From Bedellia somnulentella (taxonomy: Eukaryota > Arthropoda > Insecta > Lepidoptera > Bedelliidae): a DNA stretch of 64,000 nucleotides. The stretch is from contig OY755186.1 of the NCBI GenBank assembly GCA_963576735.1, forward strand, positions 11,333,970-11,397,969, given 5' to 3'. Each line of letters starts with the position of its first letter. The stretch's first letter is position 1. Below the pieces are notes generated by a model that had not been told where the DNA came from, searched no databases, and worked only from the letters and a program-made list of their open reading frames with translations. Shown piece by piece: positions 11,301 to 21,979 of this stretch. The position numbers and the translations under genes are program-made.

Positions 11301-12595
11301 ATATGGTTTTCTTTTCCACTACTTTGAGTAGCTGATAAAATTATGATGATTTTAAATAAAATATGACCTGTGGTTAACTTATCATGGCTTCTAACGGTGA
11401 GGGAGGAATGTAAAGTGAGGAACCCCACATAACCAAGTTATATTAAATCGTGTGATAGTGTATTCATACAAAACGGCGATAGGCCTGCCCCCTATCCAAG
11501 CCAAACTTTGGTACTCTGAACACCAGTTGACAATATCATGTGATTATAATTTCTTCTTCTAAATTATAATCTCTAATACTTCTGAAGAAGTTTCTTTACT
11601 CTTAAATAATTATTCGTACTTCTGCTACCTCCACGATACGGCGCAAAGTTTGAGTGTCACTAACCAATCCTTATTAGTGATATAAGAGGGCATGTTCTCG
11701 AAATGTTTGACCAAGTTATCAGCAATGAAGGTGAGGACGGCGGTGCTGATCCACTCGCGGGAGTGTATGGACGCGTCCATCCATACACCCACGTTGGTTG
11801 CGTTGCTGTTCGATATTTTCAACATCTGAAATTATGTAATTATAATTTTGGAACGTATTTATAGCTTTTTTGATGATATATCCTGGGACGGGCCTTTTTG
11901 TCTTTGTTATATTGTCTTTTCTAAAGTCATATGTGTGGTTAATTTATCATGGTTGCTAACGGTGAGGGAAAACATCGTGAGGAAACCCACATGGCTGAGT
12001 TGTACTTAGTCATGTGACAGTGTATTCGTACAAAACGGCGATAGGCCTGCCCCCTATCACGTGAGTACACTGTCTAAGCAAAACGTGGGTACCTTCTCTG
12101 GAAACTAGATGGCGCTTGCCATGTGAGTTCAGGAGTATTGGTACCTCTGCCAACCCCTTCGGGGATAAACGGCGGGAACGTTTGATGATATAAAACCAAA
12201 GTTAAAGATGGTGAAAATTAAGAAGGAAACATTGGTTTTAAAGAGACTGCAATGTTTTAGTCATTTTACAATAAATGGTTGGAATAAGTCTCATGTTATT
12301 AAACTTAAACGTATACGTAAGTTTGATTTTAGGTAATAGGTTCAAGGCCTTCGGTGGGGAAAGCATATCCGACAACGCCCCAAAATACTTGTACGATGAA
12401 ACCCAGAAACAGTAATAGAAAAATATAAATAAATGTTGCAGTAAGTAATATTGTCGCTCACTTTTATATCCCTGCCCTCCACAGATTTTCCAATCACGGA
12501 CACGGTGCACAAAGCTGGGTACTCCTTCTCTAGACAGTCGAGAAATTCATAAACAACTCGCAATCGATGATATTTCTTCCAAGACATATTTCTTA
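8078..12595 (-). CDS. M14A zinc carboxypeptidase, A-type, paralogue of the plus-strand gene (6 exons seen, 5' end missing)
   Basis: Exons on the minus strand are 12595-12462, 11825-11665, 11079-10954, 10378-10273, 9309-9163 and 8317-8078. They join in one frame to 303 residues plus TAA. The order of motifs is SWKKYHRL (start of mature domain), [17 protein letters not shown] (zinc His and Glu), NPDGY, MWRKNR, VDLNRNF, PFSEPES, SFHSYYE (third zinc His), [11 protein letters not shown] (Tyr248 and specificity Ile) and [10 protein letters not shown] (catalytic Glu). Ile in the pocket predicts an A-type enzyme. The shared internal introns match the plus-strand gene in place and phase. The first exon seen enters in phase 1, so signal and propeptide exons must lie upstream (above 12595), where SINE and LINE debris is dense; none was recognised. 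Two partial family B SINEs sit in the first two introns. Confidence 0.88.
8608..8853 (-). mobile_element. SINE B, tRNA-headed, in a carboxypeptidase 2 intron
   Basis: Body boxes (ATAGGGGGCAGGCC, TTTCCTCACGATGTTTTCCC) and the tRNA-like head (CCGACCCGGGATTTGA) are present; the 3' end is truncated. Confidence 0.82.
8854..8944 (-). mobile_element. SINE A, 3' fragment abutting SINE B
   Basis: The (TATG)n tail to the GGAACTGAA box, joined directly to the head of the family B copy. Confidence 0.8.
9163..9309 (-). CDS. Carboxypeptidase 2 exon: third zinc ligand
   Basis: Acceptor ATTCCAG, donor GTAACC; 147 nt in phase 0, the same as in the paralogue. It encodes [37 protein letters not shown] and [10 protein letters not shown]. 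Confidence 0.93.
9357..9710. mobile_element. Family F composite: tRNA-like unit with ~50-bp terminal inverted copies
   Basis: The right part (9610-9690) folds like a tRNA: GGCACGG/CTGTGTC acceptor, GCTC/GAGC D stem, TCGGG/CCCGA anticodon stem and GCGGG-TTCGATT-CCCGC T arm. The anticodon loop GCGTATA lacks U33. It is followed by GAAATTTTTCTTTCC. The left end repeats the T arm and tail in reverse. Two small hairpins (near 9493 and 9520) precede the tRNA-like part. The element lies in the last intron of carboxypeptidase 2 or just beside exon 9163-9309. I read it as a SINE-like repeat, not a tRNA gene. Confidence 0.75.
10057..10235. mobile_element. Family F fragment with degenerate tRNA-like arms
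   Basis: CATGAAAATTTCATGTGGGG, AATAAAGGAATGAAAAATTT and GGAATCGAACCCACGAC boxes, then a decayed copy of the upstream hairpin part and TATAGCTCAATTGGC. Confidence 0.7.
10273..10378 (-). CDS. Carboxypeptidase 2 exon: PFSEPES
   Basis: Acceptor TTTTCAG, donor GTCAGT. It encodes [20 protein letters not shown] then [16 protein letters not shown]. It is one codon longer than the plus-strand exon. The position where the disulfide partner Cys is expected (before YRG) is not Cys. Confidence 0.88.
10433..10517 (+). mobile_element. SINE A, 3' fragment
   Basis: From CACTCAACTT to GCCGTGAGTA, in the intron before exon 10378 of the minus-strand gene. Confidence 0.78.
10954..11079 (-). CDS. Carboxypeptidase 2 exon: NPDGY, WRK, VDLNRNF
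   Basis: Acceptor TTTTAG, donor GTTAGT; 126 nt. It encodes [35 protein letters not shown] and LNRNF. Unlike the plus-strand gene it keeps the Cys just before VGVD. Confidence 0.93.
11366..11548 (+). mobile_element. SINE B fragment, carboxypeptidase 2 intron
   Basis: Body from TGTGGTTAACTTATCATGG through AACGGCGATAGGCCTGCC to the GAACACCAG box; both ends are missing. Confidence 0.8.
11665..11825 (-). CDS. Carboxypeptidase 2 exon: HxxE zinc motif
   Basis: Acceptor TTTCAG, donor GTTAGT; 161 nt. It encodes [15 protein letters not shown] then [11 protein letters not shown] with zinc ligands His and Glu. Confidence 0.94.
11925..12190 (+). mobile_element. SINE B, headless copy, carboxypeptidase 2 intron
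   Basis: Body and 3' end are well preserved (CATATGTGTGGTTAATTTAT to CCAACCCCTTCGGGGATAAA); the tRNA head is gone. Confidence 0.85.
12462..12595 (-). CDS. Carboxypeptidase 2 exon: start of mature enzyme
   Basis: Acceptor TTTCAG (minus strand), donor GTGAGC. It encodes [18 protein letters not shown] through [11 protein letters not shown] and aligns with plus-strand exon 2783-2910. The ATG at 12587 is inside the exon and is not a likely start, because it would remove the propeptide. Confidence 0.88.
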
Positions 12596-12744
12596 CTGAA
12601 ATTATAATAATATTAAAGTATTAGACGATAGAAGCATAGTACATTTAGATGTAGTTTTTCTACGAAATCTTAAATTGATATTGAAAAAAGAGTAGTAGAC
12701 TAATAATTGAAAAGGACAGTTAAAACATTTCAAAAGGAAAGAAT

Positions 12745-12925
12745 AGATAAAGGAAAGAAAAATTTCGACACAGGCGGGATTCGAACCCGCGACCTCGGGT
12801 ATACGCCCGAGGTCGCGGGTTATTCTTAATTTATTAGTAATTCTAATTCTAAGATCTTCTGTTTATTTATTAGTAATAATCCCCACATGAGGTTTTCATG
12901 AACAAAAAGATTTAAATTTCAAAAG
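12745..12925. mobile_element. Family F copy with rearranged head
   Basis: AAAGGAAAGAAAAATTTCG then the reverse T arm, a perfect 14-bp palindrome (12786-12819) and a CCCCACATGAGGTTTTCATG tail. Confidence 0.78.
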
Positions 12926-12968
12926 CACCATGAATAGAAGCAAAATTTAGTCTAATAATTAAAAGTCT

Positions 12969-13132
12969 GGTATTAGACGACGCAGTGTGGGTAGGCCTCC
13001 CACAAGACCGACGTGGACCGACGACTTGGTCAAGGTCGCGGGAAGCCGATGGATGAGCAGCACAGGACCGGTCGTTATGGAGATTTGAGAGGCCTTTGTC
13101 CAGCAGTGGACGTATATTGGCTGATGATGATG
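12969..13132 (+). pseudogene. RTE-like non-LTR retrotransposon, C-terminal remnant
   Basis: Translates to RRRSVGRPPTRPTWTDDL, VKVAGSRWM, a stop, then in another frame EAFVQQWTYIG. This is the usual C-terminal end of lepidopteran RTE-like polyproteins (GRP..RWTDD...AGSRWM...YVQQW). It has one frameshift and one stop. The assignment is from memory of the family. Confidence 0.7.
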
Positions 13133-13484
13133 ACGATGAATTTGAAGTAAGTTTACGTGTAATTTGTTGCAGTGTCTATTTATACTAACTTATCTAATGT
13201 TTCTTAGTCTAAATAACTATAAGTATGATAACCCTTACTTTTTGGTTTCCTTATTTTTTTGTTTGCTATCAACATCTTGACATCGTTGCTCTGTTTATCT
13301 GGAATATAATCAGAAGTATTCAAAGATTTTTAATTCCAATGATAAAAGCAGTACATGAGAAATTATGGAGTACATCTGCTGATCAAACGTTTTATACAAA
13401 GCGAAACTACAATGTAAACCACATAAAAATAATACTAAATTACGCAAGCCAGGATTGTAAACCTTGGCAAATTACAAACTGTCT

Positions 13485-13709
13485 TAAAATAGCACTACTT
13501 CATTTTTCCGTGGGTGTCCGTTAGCGGTGGCTAAGGGTATTAGGTAATTAAGTGATTTTTTGGCGATTCAGTTGGAAACCCATCACCAACAACCTTAATT
13601 TTACTATCATTTTCCCACTTAACTTCCAAAAGTGGCTGATAAACTTCTGATTCTGAAGCTTTTGCCACAACTTAGAGGGATTTGTAGCCATAAGTATATG
13701 TATGTATGA
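13485..13709 (+). mobile_element. SINE A, diverged
   Basis: All boxes in order but with many changes (GGTTGGAAACCC, GTAGCCATAAGTATATG). Confidence 0.82.
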
Positions 13710-13815
13710 CAAACTGAAAAATAACGGATAGTTCAAGCAAGATAATTCGCTGACGGAGTAAGATTTAAAGCCTAGAAATTGGTCGTTTTATAATATTGAC
13801 ACGGTACACATACGA

Positions 13816-13968
13816 CTACATATACTTACGGCTATAGTACCTTTGAATAAGTAGGATGAAAATATTGTCAATTACTACTTGTGAAATCACTAAAAGCCTT
13901 TAGTCGCCTTTACGAACATCCATGGGAAGAAATGAGCTACTGCTTTTCTAAGCCGACACAACACAACT
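13816..13968 (-). mobile_element. SINE A, degenerate with central deletion
   Basis: Tail CATATACTTACGGCTATA and 5' end TTCTAAGCCGACAC remain; the middle ~90 bp is missing. Confidence 0.68.
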
Positions 13969-14484
13969 ATAATATAGTTAAAATAAAAGGACCTGTTTTC
14001 GATAAGGTTGTAGTTTGTGTACCACCTTCTGAATTGAGGGGTTCAATTACAATAACAGGAGCCATAATATTTTGTCAACTTCCAATCATTCCAGTAAGTG
14101 TGATAACAATGCAGAAAATATAATAACAAAATACTTTCTGTAATTTACTCGCGAAGTTGCGACATACAAAAAGAGCTTATAATTTTAATAAAAACCAAAT
14201 CACATGATTATCACTTTTATAATTTAGATATATTGGTGTTAATTTTAAGTAAGCAGCATTACACTTGATTTACTTCGTCTAAACCATTAAGATTTAGGAA
14301 ATATTGATTTATGAAAACGAATTTTGGCGTATCTAACCAAAGACAATACAAAAATTGATAACAAACTTTTTTGACATTTTAAATATACTTTCATCCAAAG
14401 TCTGGTCCAAGACGTATGTTATTCTGGACTCTTTTAATAGTAGTATTAAAAAATGTACCTATAAATAAGTATTTTCTACTAGTG

Positions 14485-15015
14485 GATCGGCCCAGCTTCG
14501 CACTGCTGTTTCTCTATCGATTTCTATGATTATTTTTTTATTGAATAGTTATTAATGTTGCCTTTTTTAAATCAGGAGTTACACGTGTTATTGTGAGTCA
14601 ACCATAAAAGTTAGACATATACTGTTTCGGGAAATGTTTTAGACAATTTCATGAAGAATATTTCCGTCATACATGATTTCTATGTAACATTAACCATTAA
14701 AGCTGCACACGCGACGGAAGCTCAAACAATAAAGTAACTCCCGTTTTCCCAAAATTTCCCAAAATTCCCCTTCACTTCTCTGCTGAAAAGTATACTATAA
14801 CCTGCCTTGTAGTTTTGTTAAAATCCGTCGAGTACTTTTTGTTTCCATAAGGAACATACAAACCGACAGACAGACAGACAGACACACAGACAAAAATTTT
14901 AATGATTACATTTTTGGCATCAGTATCGATCACTAATCACCCCCTGATAGTTATTTTGAAAATATATTTCATGTACAGAATTGACCTCTCTACAGATTTA
15001 TTATAAGTATAGATT
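14485..15015 (+). mobile_element. Old dispersed retroelement-like repeat with (GACA)n
   Basis: GATCGGCCCAGCTTCGCAC near the left, AATCCGTCGAGTACTTTT and a (GACA)n run at 14865-14895, ending TTATTATAAGTATAGATT. These are hallmarks of degenerate RTE/LINE-type repeats in insects; the family is not certain. Confidence 0.5.
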
Positions 15016-15129
15016 ATATTTCTGGTATATCATTCTATTCTACACGATTAACAGCATATCCATATAAGTTTCTCTATGCAGAATACTAGCTACTCTTTTG
15101 GAATCATAGTCGTGAGTATGACATAAACA

Positions 15130-15490
15130 TTCACGCCGTTTTATCCCCGAAGGTTTTGGCAGAGGTACCTCAGGTACCAATACTTCTTAACAACAAGTGA
15201 CAGCGCCACCTAGTGTCCAAAATAGGTACCCACGTTTTGCTTAGACAGTGTACTCACGTGATAGGGTTTAGTTCTATTGCCGTTTTGTACGAATGCACTG
15301 TCACATGGCTAAGTACAACTCGGCCATGTGGTTTCCTCACGATGTTTTCCCTCACCACCGTTAACAACCATGATAAATTCACCACACATATGACTTTATA
15401 AAAAACAAATTGTTGTAGGCCTGACCCGGGATTTGAACTCACGCCTGTCTGTTTACGGGCGGGTGTTCTACCCATTAGACAATCATGTAC
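15130..15490 (-). mobile_element. SINE B, nearly full length
   Basis: From the 3' end (ACGCCGTTTTATCCCCGAAG) to the tRNA-like head (GCCTGACCCGGGATTTGAAC, GGTGTTCTACCCATTAGAC). The head keeps A-box-like and B-box-like segments. Confidence 0.88.
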
Positions 15491-15971
15491 TTTTCGTAGT
15501 CGTGGGGTATACATTTGTTGATAGTAATTTTAATGACTAACCAAAGTGCGAGCATTAATAAAACGCAGTATTTTGCAATACTGATGAAAATGTGTCTCAT
15601 AAAGATTTCGAGTTAAGAAGCTAATCTGCACTAAAAGGCAGCAATGTAGAAAGGGGGTTCGATTCTGAACGCGACTCGGGGTGCTAATTAATGTGATTAC
15701 GCGAAGATAGTGGCGTGAAATGCTGCCAGCCCCTTAATTGAAATGTAGAGCATCGCCTGTTATCTAAGAGTGTTTCATCTCTTCCATCATTCTTGATACT
15801 TTACGTTTAGTGTACGCGGGCGGAAAATTTAATTGATAATTAATGATTGAGCTATAAGTTTTGGTTTGGGAATAATGTTTTTCTTATTTGGAGTATGGAT
15901 TGTAATAAAGTCGTGTTATTTTAGTTTTAAAATTATGACAAAATATTTTAAAGTTATGTCAAAACTTGTTA

Positions 15972-16115
15972 CTTTGATAGCTCAGTGGTAAGAGCAACGC
16001 TTATTACGTAAAAAGTCGTGAGTTTCTTAGTCGGGCCTATACCAATGTATCTTTTCTTAACTCATAGTGGTTATTAACGTTGTAACCAATGATAAAAACA
16101 TCATGTACAGCTTTG
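15972..16115 (+). mobile_element. SINE B head with partial body
   Basis: GATAGCTCAGTGGTAAGAGC tRNA-like head, GTCGGGCCTATACCAATGT, then a decayed body. Confidence 0.65.
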
Positions 16116-16244
16116 TGATGTAGATAGTTACTCCTTTTATGAGAACTACTTTATGCCAAAAAATATGTTATTCCATTTACATTCATATTTTTAAAATCAT
16201 TACGAAAAATTTATTTAATAGAGAATTAAGGAATGGCGCACTAA

Positions 16245-16460
16245 AATGTTGATTATTTCTGTGTTTGAGAGGGACGCTAAGCCGTTGGCCCATGAAAATT
16301 TCACAATAGTAGTTGTTAGTCTGCCAACCCACACTTAGCTACCCTGGTGCAATATGGCCAAACCATCCTCTAAAGGATTGGCTTAGCCTCTTTGGTGAGG
16401 ATGTATAGGGGCTGTGAGGAGCCGTTCTGTTCAGTGTTACCAACGAGATGCAAGTAAGAA
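16245..16460 (+). mobile_element. Family E SINE fragment
   Basis: Shares GTAGTTGTTAGTCTGCCAAC, ATGGCCAAACCATCC and GGGGCTGTGAG with the copy at 34623-34915, but lacks the tRNA head. Confidence 0.65.
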
Positions 16461-16811
16461 CATTTTCCATATAAGTTTACGGTACCATACAATCACTCCT
16501 AATGTCTTCTTTTTAAATTTTAATCCCATTGTCATATTACTCCTACATTAAGTACAATAAATATAAATTACTCTGCAAATACTTGTAGCATAAGTAGCTT
16601 ATTCATTAAAATTTTCAAATCCTTTAGAATGTTATTTTATCAATCGCTGGCTTTGTTGGAAAGTTGTAAACAATCCCGTTGGCATCCGACCCCCAAGGCT
16701 ATGGAGGGCGACCAAGGAAAACGTTAGCTTCACTGTTTTTTATATTTTGTTGGGTTCTCGCGTTTTGTATTTAGATTGTTTATTTAAGATTTTTTTCCTG
16801 CTTCGCGTTTC

Positions 16812-17014
16812 TTTTCGTGGGTGTACGTAAGAGGCGGCTATGGGAAATGAGGTTTTTTAATGGATTTTTGGGCAATGCGAATGGAGTCCCATCACCAATA
16901 ACTTTTTTTTATCATCTTTTCCCGACTTAACTTCCAAAAGTGGCTGAGAATTTTCTAATTCATTAGTTTTGGCTACCCCTTCTAGGGATTTATAGTCGTG
17001 ATATATGTATGTAT
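16812..17014 (+). mobile_element. SINE A, 5'-truncated, diverged
   Basis: Starts at GTGGGTGTACGTAAGAGG and ends GTCGTGATATATGTATGT. Confidence 0.82.
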
Positions 17015-17620
17015 TTAAGAAATTCAATCATAAATGATTAAATAACATGAATTTAATTATTTGTGGTTTCAATCCAAAACAGTCGTTTAAGAAATTTAAA
17101 TAAATATAATCTCCAAGAAAAAATTAAAAAATCTTACTTACTCTTACTCTTGTGTTTTTTTCTCTTGTAGTAGAAATCTATTAGTCATTAGGTAATTGAT
17201 TTCTACACACATAAATTCTCTGTGGTCGTCACTTTAATAAAAATATATAATAAATAAAAAGTTCAAAACATTTAGCTTTAAAATATAAAAAACTTATTTT
17301 TTTAAATATATTAGCTAAGTATAACAAAGGACCCCTAAATATATTTTCAATAAGGAACATCATTAATTCTCGGCCAAGCCGGGGATTGGCTGCATTATCG
17401 TAATAGCTGCGACAAAAACCGTTGCAAATAACTTGTTGTACTGACTAGACAATTTTCATCAATATTTATGCAACTTTTTACCTTGGATGCTGAGAGGGAA
17501 TGAAGTTGGCATTAAATGCAAAAGACATTGGGATCTTATCCTGAATATAAACTAATCATTATGTATCTCGTTAATTATAACAGAAGTTATATGTATGTAA
17601 ACATATAATATTGTATACTT
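17015..17620. other. No gene seen
   Basis: AT-rich unique sequence without a coding signal or recognised repeat. Confidence 0.4.
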
Positions 17621-17623
17621 ACA

Positions 17624-17842
17624 AAGTTCACGCCGTTAGTTCTCATTGGGGTAGGCAGAGACTATCGATCGCCACTTTGTACGATCCTGGCAAACCTCTC
17701 TAGCTTCATTCACATCCATCAATCTTTTCATACATGCTCTTTTATTCTTCGTACTTCGGACACCTGCCTTTTTGAGCACATTTTCTATTCGATCTAAATG
17801 TGTCCTCTGAGGTCGTCCTCTACTAACATTACCTTCCACAAA
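17624..17842 (-). pseudogene. LINE C: C-terminal end of a non-LTR retrotransposon protein
   Basis: Open on the minus strand for 67 codons: GNVSRGRPQRTHLDRIENVL, KNKRACMKRLMDVNEA and CQDRTKWRSIVSAYPNEN, then TAA. The motif pattern is that of the tail of lepidopteran non-LTR ORF2 proteins. The stop falls inside the hairpin CCCCAATGAGAAC that opens the very short 3' UTR. Confidence 0.75.
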
Positions 17843-18485
17843 GTGGAATCCTAAATACCGTATTACTTGGGACCAAGTTAAAAATTTTCAACACTCAGGT
17901 CTCCGCAGCCCTGTGGCGTACCTAAGACGTGAAATGTTTCACACCACTGTATTTTCAATTTATACAATGACATTTCCCTTTTTAGGGATCTATAGAGAGT
18001 TTTCATTCTCATTTACTTCTTCGGTCATACAAAGAATCCTATGTATAGTATTAGCATATTTCTTGATTGTCTTTCATTATGTCTTTTAGTAATGATATCT
18101 TAAATTCCGTCTGAATTTTCACCGTATCTTCCCAGTCTTTTGCTATGTGCCTTACCCTAAGGCAAATTAATGATTCCCTTTATTGAAAGTTCATTTTTTG
18201 ATTAGAAGCAAGGGAGGGTCCGACGACTGAATACACTGTTTAAACACCGGATAAGAGGGTATTTTTGTTTGCATCTGGCGTTTATCGATTTACTTCTACA
18301 CGATAAACGTCTGGGTTTAAGTAGGTTTCTGTTTCTTCAGTTTCAAGGGTAGGTACAATGGTGTAAGTAACGTAAAAGGAGGTAATGGTAAAGATATCAT
18401 ATTGTTAGGGTAGGTATTGATTAGTTTAGCCCAACTTTTGCAATTATATACTAAACAAGATGATCGGATGTTCGATCATTTTATA
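17843..18485. other. No gene seen
   Basis: Unique sequence, moderate AT content; no exon-like run. Confidence 0.35.
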
Positions 18486-18489
18486 AGTT

Positions 18490-19290
18490 CGTGTAATCAT
18501 AATTCTTAGGAATGGTCTTAGTAGTTTAATCATTGTTACACTCAAAAACAATAATTTAGTAAATAACAGAACATTTTCATGTAAGTGCAGTAACCCTAAA
18601 CACAAACAGACAAAATCATTACCATAAAACAGCTACATCTGTTTCATGATCGAGAAATTTATACATATATATGCGTAATCTGTTTGGTCTAAGTTCTAAA
18701 TCTAAATTATTGTTACACTCATTGTTACTTTATATTGTTAATGACAGTAAATTTTCATGATATACTAACCCCAAACAAAAAACCCAAAAAATATAGAATA
18801 AGAGTAAACCATATGTTTCATAGTCGAGTAAAATAATACCCTAGATACAGAATATAGCCAGTGAAGTATAATCTGTCTGAGTACTAAATATAAATTACTA
18901 TTACTCTCATAAGCATTAATTATTTAAATAACAATATATTTTCTAGCAGTAAAGTAGCCTTGAAATCAACCGAATAAAAGCGAAAGCATCTGTTTCATGA
19001 CTAACCAATATAATACCGTAGATACAGGGCGATTTAGCAGTGTAGAGAGTTAGGCGCTTAGGCGTAATCGGTCCGTTGACTAAATCTAAATGGCTGTTCC
19101 AATCATAAACAAATTCATGAAACTAAAACAACCCCAAAACTAAAAATCGATACAATAAACCAGCGGAACCATCCAACCATCTGTTCCATGATCGAGCAAT
19201 ATAATACCGTAGATACAGGGTGTAGCAAGTTAGGCGTAATCTGTCTGAGTCCAGCGGTGTCCGAGTGAGAATCTAATTTGGTTCCGTAGC
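18490..19290. repeat. Diverged tandem array, period ~175-190 bp, about four units
   Basis: The box CATCTGTTTCATGATCGAG recurs at 18636, 18810, 18987 and 19179 (spacing 174, 177 and 192). Each unit also repeats AATACCGTAGATACAGGG, GCGTAATCTGTCTGAGT and a CAAACAGACAAAA-like stretch. The last unit passes into GC-richer unique DNA. Confidence 0.8.
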
Positions 19291-19299
19291 CGTCGCTCA

Positions 19300-20094
19300 T
19301 TTGTTCAAATTACCCCCCGTTTCTTAACCCCCCGTTCACCCGAGACGTGCCCAGACGTACGGCGGACGGTTAAGTGATTGGATAAGACCTTTGCCGATAC
19401 TTATTTTCTTTTAGGAAAGGTATGTGGACGTGTTTTGCTCTTACATTTTTGGAAACATAATGTTATATACGCGTGCTGTAAAGCTATGATGGGTATACCA
19501 TTATGAAAAGTTGTTTCTATTCTTTGTAACGATTTAAATGCCATTAAAAGTAGAACAACTTATTTCTTTACTTCTTATAATTATTCTATATATATCATAA
19601 CTATTCTAATAACTTTATTTCTTCAACTTATGTTTTTAATTTAAATTCTACACGTTATTTTAAGTAGCATGTATATATAAAACCAATAAGTATTTTTTAT
19701 TTAATACTGATAAGTAAATCACTCATAAAATATTAGAAATAAATATTTCATTGTATTTTAGACTGACCTATTTATTTTAAATTCGAGTACCAATCTTCGG
19801 AACCCCTTGTCAGCCCTTACATCCGAAACTATTCGACCCTAAGGCGAGGACCTTTTGTTAAATGCGATCTTTCCGGAGCCTTTGTTACGTCTTTGATGAC
19901 ACAGATGTCTTGGTTATTTTGGAAACTTGACGTAACCACTTGTTTCTATCCAATGATTCTATATAAATCACATAAATTGCTCGCACGCTACGAGTTTAAT
20001 AAAATAATTTTGTATTGTACTTGGAGAAAAACTATGGAAAAATGTAAAAAGTTACGTGATCAAAAGTGTCACTGATGATGTTTTTTTTTGTACT
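19300..20094. other. No gene seen
   Basis: A CCCCCCG-rich start (19310-19370) then AT-rich sequence. No SINE recognised. Confidence 0.35.
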
Positions 20095-20099
20095 GCTCA

Positions 20100-20172
20100 C
20101 AACTCAAACTCAAGCGTTCATGCCGTATATGTCCGAAGGGGTTGGCTGAGATACTAATACTTCTGAACGTGA
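20100..20172 (-). mobile_element. SINE B, 3' end fragment
   Basis: CGTTCATGCCGTATATGTCC to the ACTTCTGAACGTGACA box. Confidence 0.7.
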
Positions 20173-20194
20173 CAAAGGTTAAGCCTACATATAT

Positions 20195-20443
20195 ATACAT
20201 ACATATACTCACGGCTATAAATATAATCCCTAGAAGAGGTAGCCAGAGCTAAGGAATTGGAAATTCCTCAGCCACTTTTGGAAAGTTCAGTGGGGAAAAG
20301 ATGGTAAAATTAAGGGTGTTGGTGATGGGTCTCCAACCGCAGCGCCCAAAAATCCTTTAAAACCACAATACTGTTAGTCGCCTCTTACGTACACCCACTG
20401 GAAGAAATGGGGTAGTGCTATTCTAAGGCGACACTACACAGCA
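20195..20443 (-). mobile_element. SINE A, full length, subfamily 2
   Basis: Both ends intact, with TAATCC inserted near the tail. A (TA)n run follows at its 5' side (20447-20468). Confidence 0.9.
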
Positions 20444-20469
20444 AACATGTATATATATATATATATACT

Positions 20470-21975
20470 ACGTTAAGTGTTTTCCCTTTAATTACAGTTG
20501 AGCACTGTTAAGTTTGGGCTGCTTATAAAGGTCTTTCTACCTTCACTAACAATCCGTATTCCATTTGCACAAGTTCCAATTCCTTAAGCCCATTAAGTGA
20601 CTTTCTGCAAGTGAAATATATTTTGTAATTGGTTACTTATCACAATTAAAAGCTAGTAAATCAATACTATAGATCAGAAAATAAAGAGTGACACAGAAAT
20701 CACTATCAAAAACATATGTTATTGTGTGTTTTGTATTTGATTCACATACAGTGCATTTGATTCCCCATTACTAAATCCCAGAAAAATGCATTTGGTCCCT
20801 AATATATAAATAGGAGAATAATGACAAAATATCTTGTTAGTTGTCAACCTAAAGCAGGTGTACGACATCACGCCTCATATAACTCAATGGGTAGTCCCCT
20901 ATCTGTTGCTAGGTGATAGACTGTCACCCCGTCGCGAAAAGATTTCAGAATTCGTTTTTTTTATTTATGAAGATGCTTAGATTTTTGTTGTATATTTTTG
21001 AACGGCCTATAAATGGCTTATAGAAATCGATTGATTGACGCAAAATTATTGATGCTAATAAAGGTTTGTGAGAAGTGAACAGCTTTTGAGGTAAAAAGAG
21101 ATTGAATTAAATATTGAATCGAGACTATTTCATTAATTTTTTGTCAATTCATCAGCAGTAAAGAAAATAGTCTTCAGGACACACGCATAGCCACAAATTA
21201 TGCTTATATGGATAGCGTATTTAGTTTTGTTTGCTTTGTTATGTGACCACATTGTTAAGACAAAAATTGGTTCCTCAGAACGACAGTTGATGAAAGTCAT
21301 GAAGAGTGTCAAAACTTAAATAAATGCAATTTATTTTAGGAACATTCATGTAATTTTCCACAACTCTATTTTGACTGTTTTATGTCTATGAATTTCTGGA
21401 TTTGTATTAGTCCTTTAGAGACATTTTTTAAAAGATGGATTATATTTGCAGTCAAGATATTGATATTTTCCCTTAGATTTTTGACTATGAAATTTTGAAG
21501 TGGAAAAGCACTGAACACAAAAATTAATTTTGTGTCGAATAGTTCTAGTTTTAAGTATAAATTCATAGTCTTAGTTTGATAATGCCATAAAAACCTTTTT
21601 TTTAAGTTAATCCATCCCAAATCTAAGAATCATTTTCTAATCCAAAACCCAATTTTTAGGAGTTCAATACCCTTAATTAAGTCCGTGTTCAGACGAGACC
21701 TGGCGCTCAGTGCGGTCTAGCCCCGAGGTTCCTGCCTAATGAGATGACCACGCTCTCTAAACAAACACAACTAAACCATCAATATTTGTTGTTTGCATTT
21801 ATGTATCGAGCCAGTAAGCCATCTTTGACTTGGGGTATTATTTGGGAAGCTCTGATTGGTCAATATTGTCTTAGACGTTGATTAAATGTCGTCCTTTGCA
21901 TGCTGATGGTAATAATACTATTATTTCATTTATACTTTGAATTGACACATTTGGATCAAATAGAAAATGTGCTTA
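20470..21975. other. No gene seen
   Basis: AT-rich unique DNA. The open frame at 21366-21620 on the minus strand has the composition of AT-rich noise. Confidence 0.4.
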
Positions 21976-21979
21976 AAAA

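Noticed and set aside
17636..17839. A host gene of 67 codons
   Set aside because: It is the C-terminal end of a non-LTR retrotransposon protein, repeated at 21980 and 26215.
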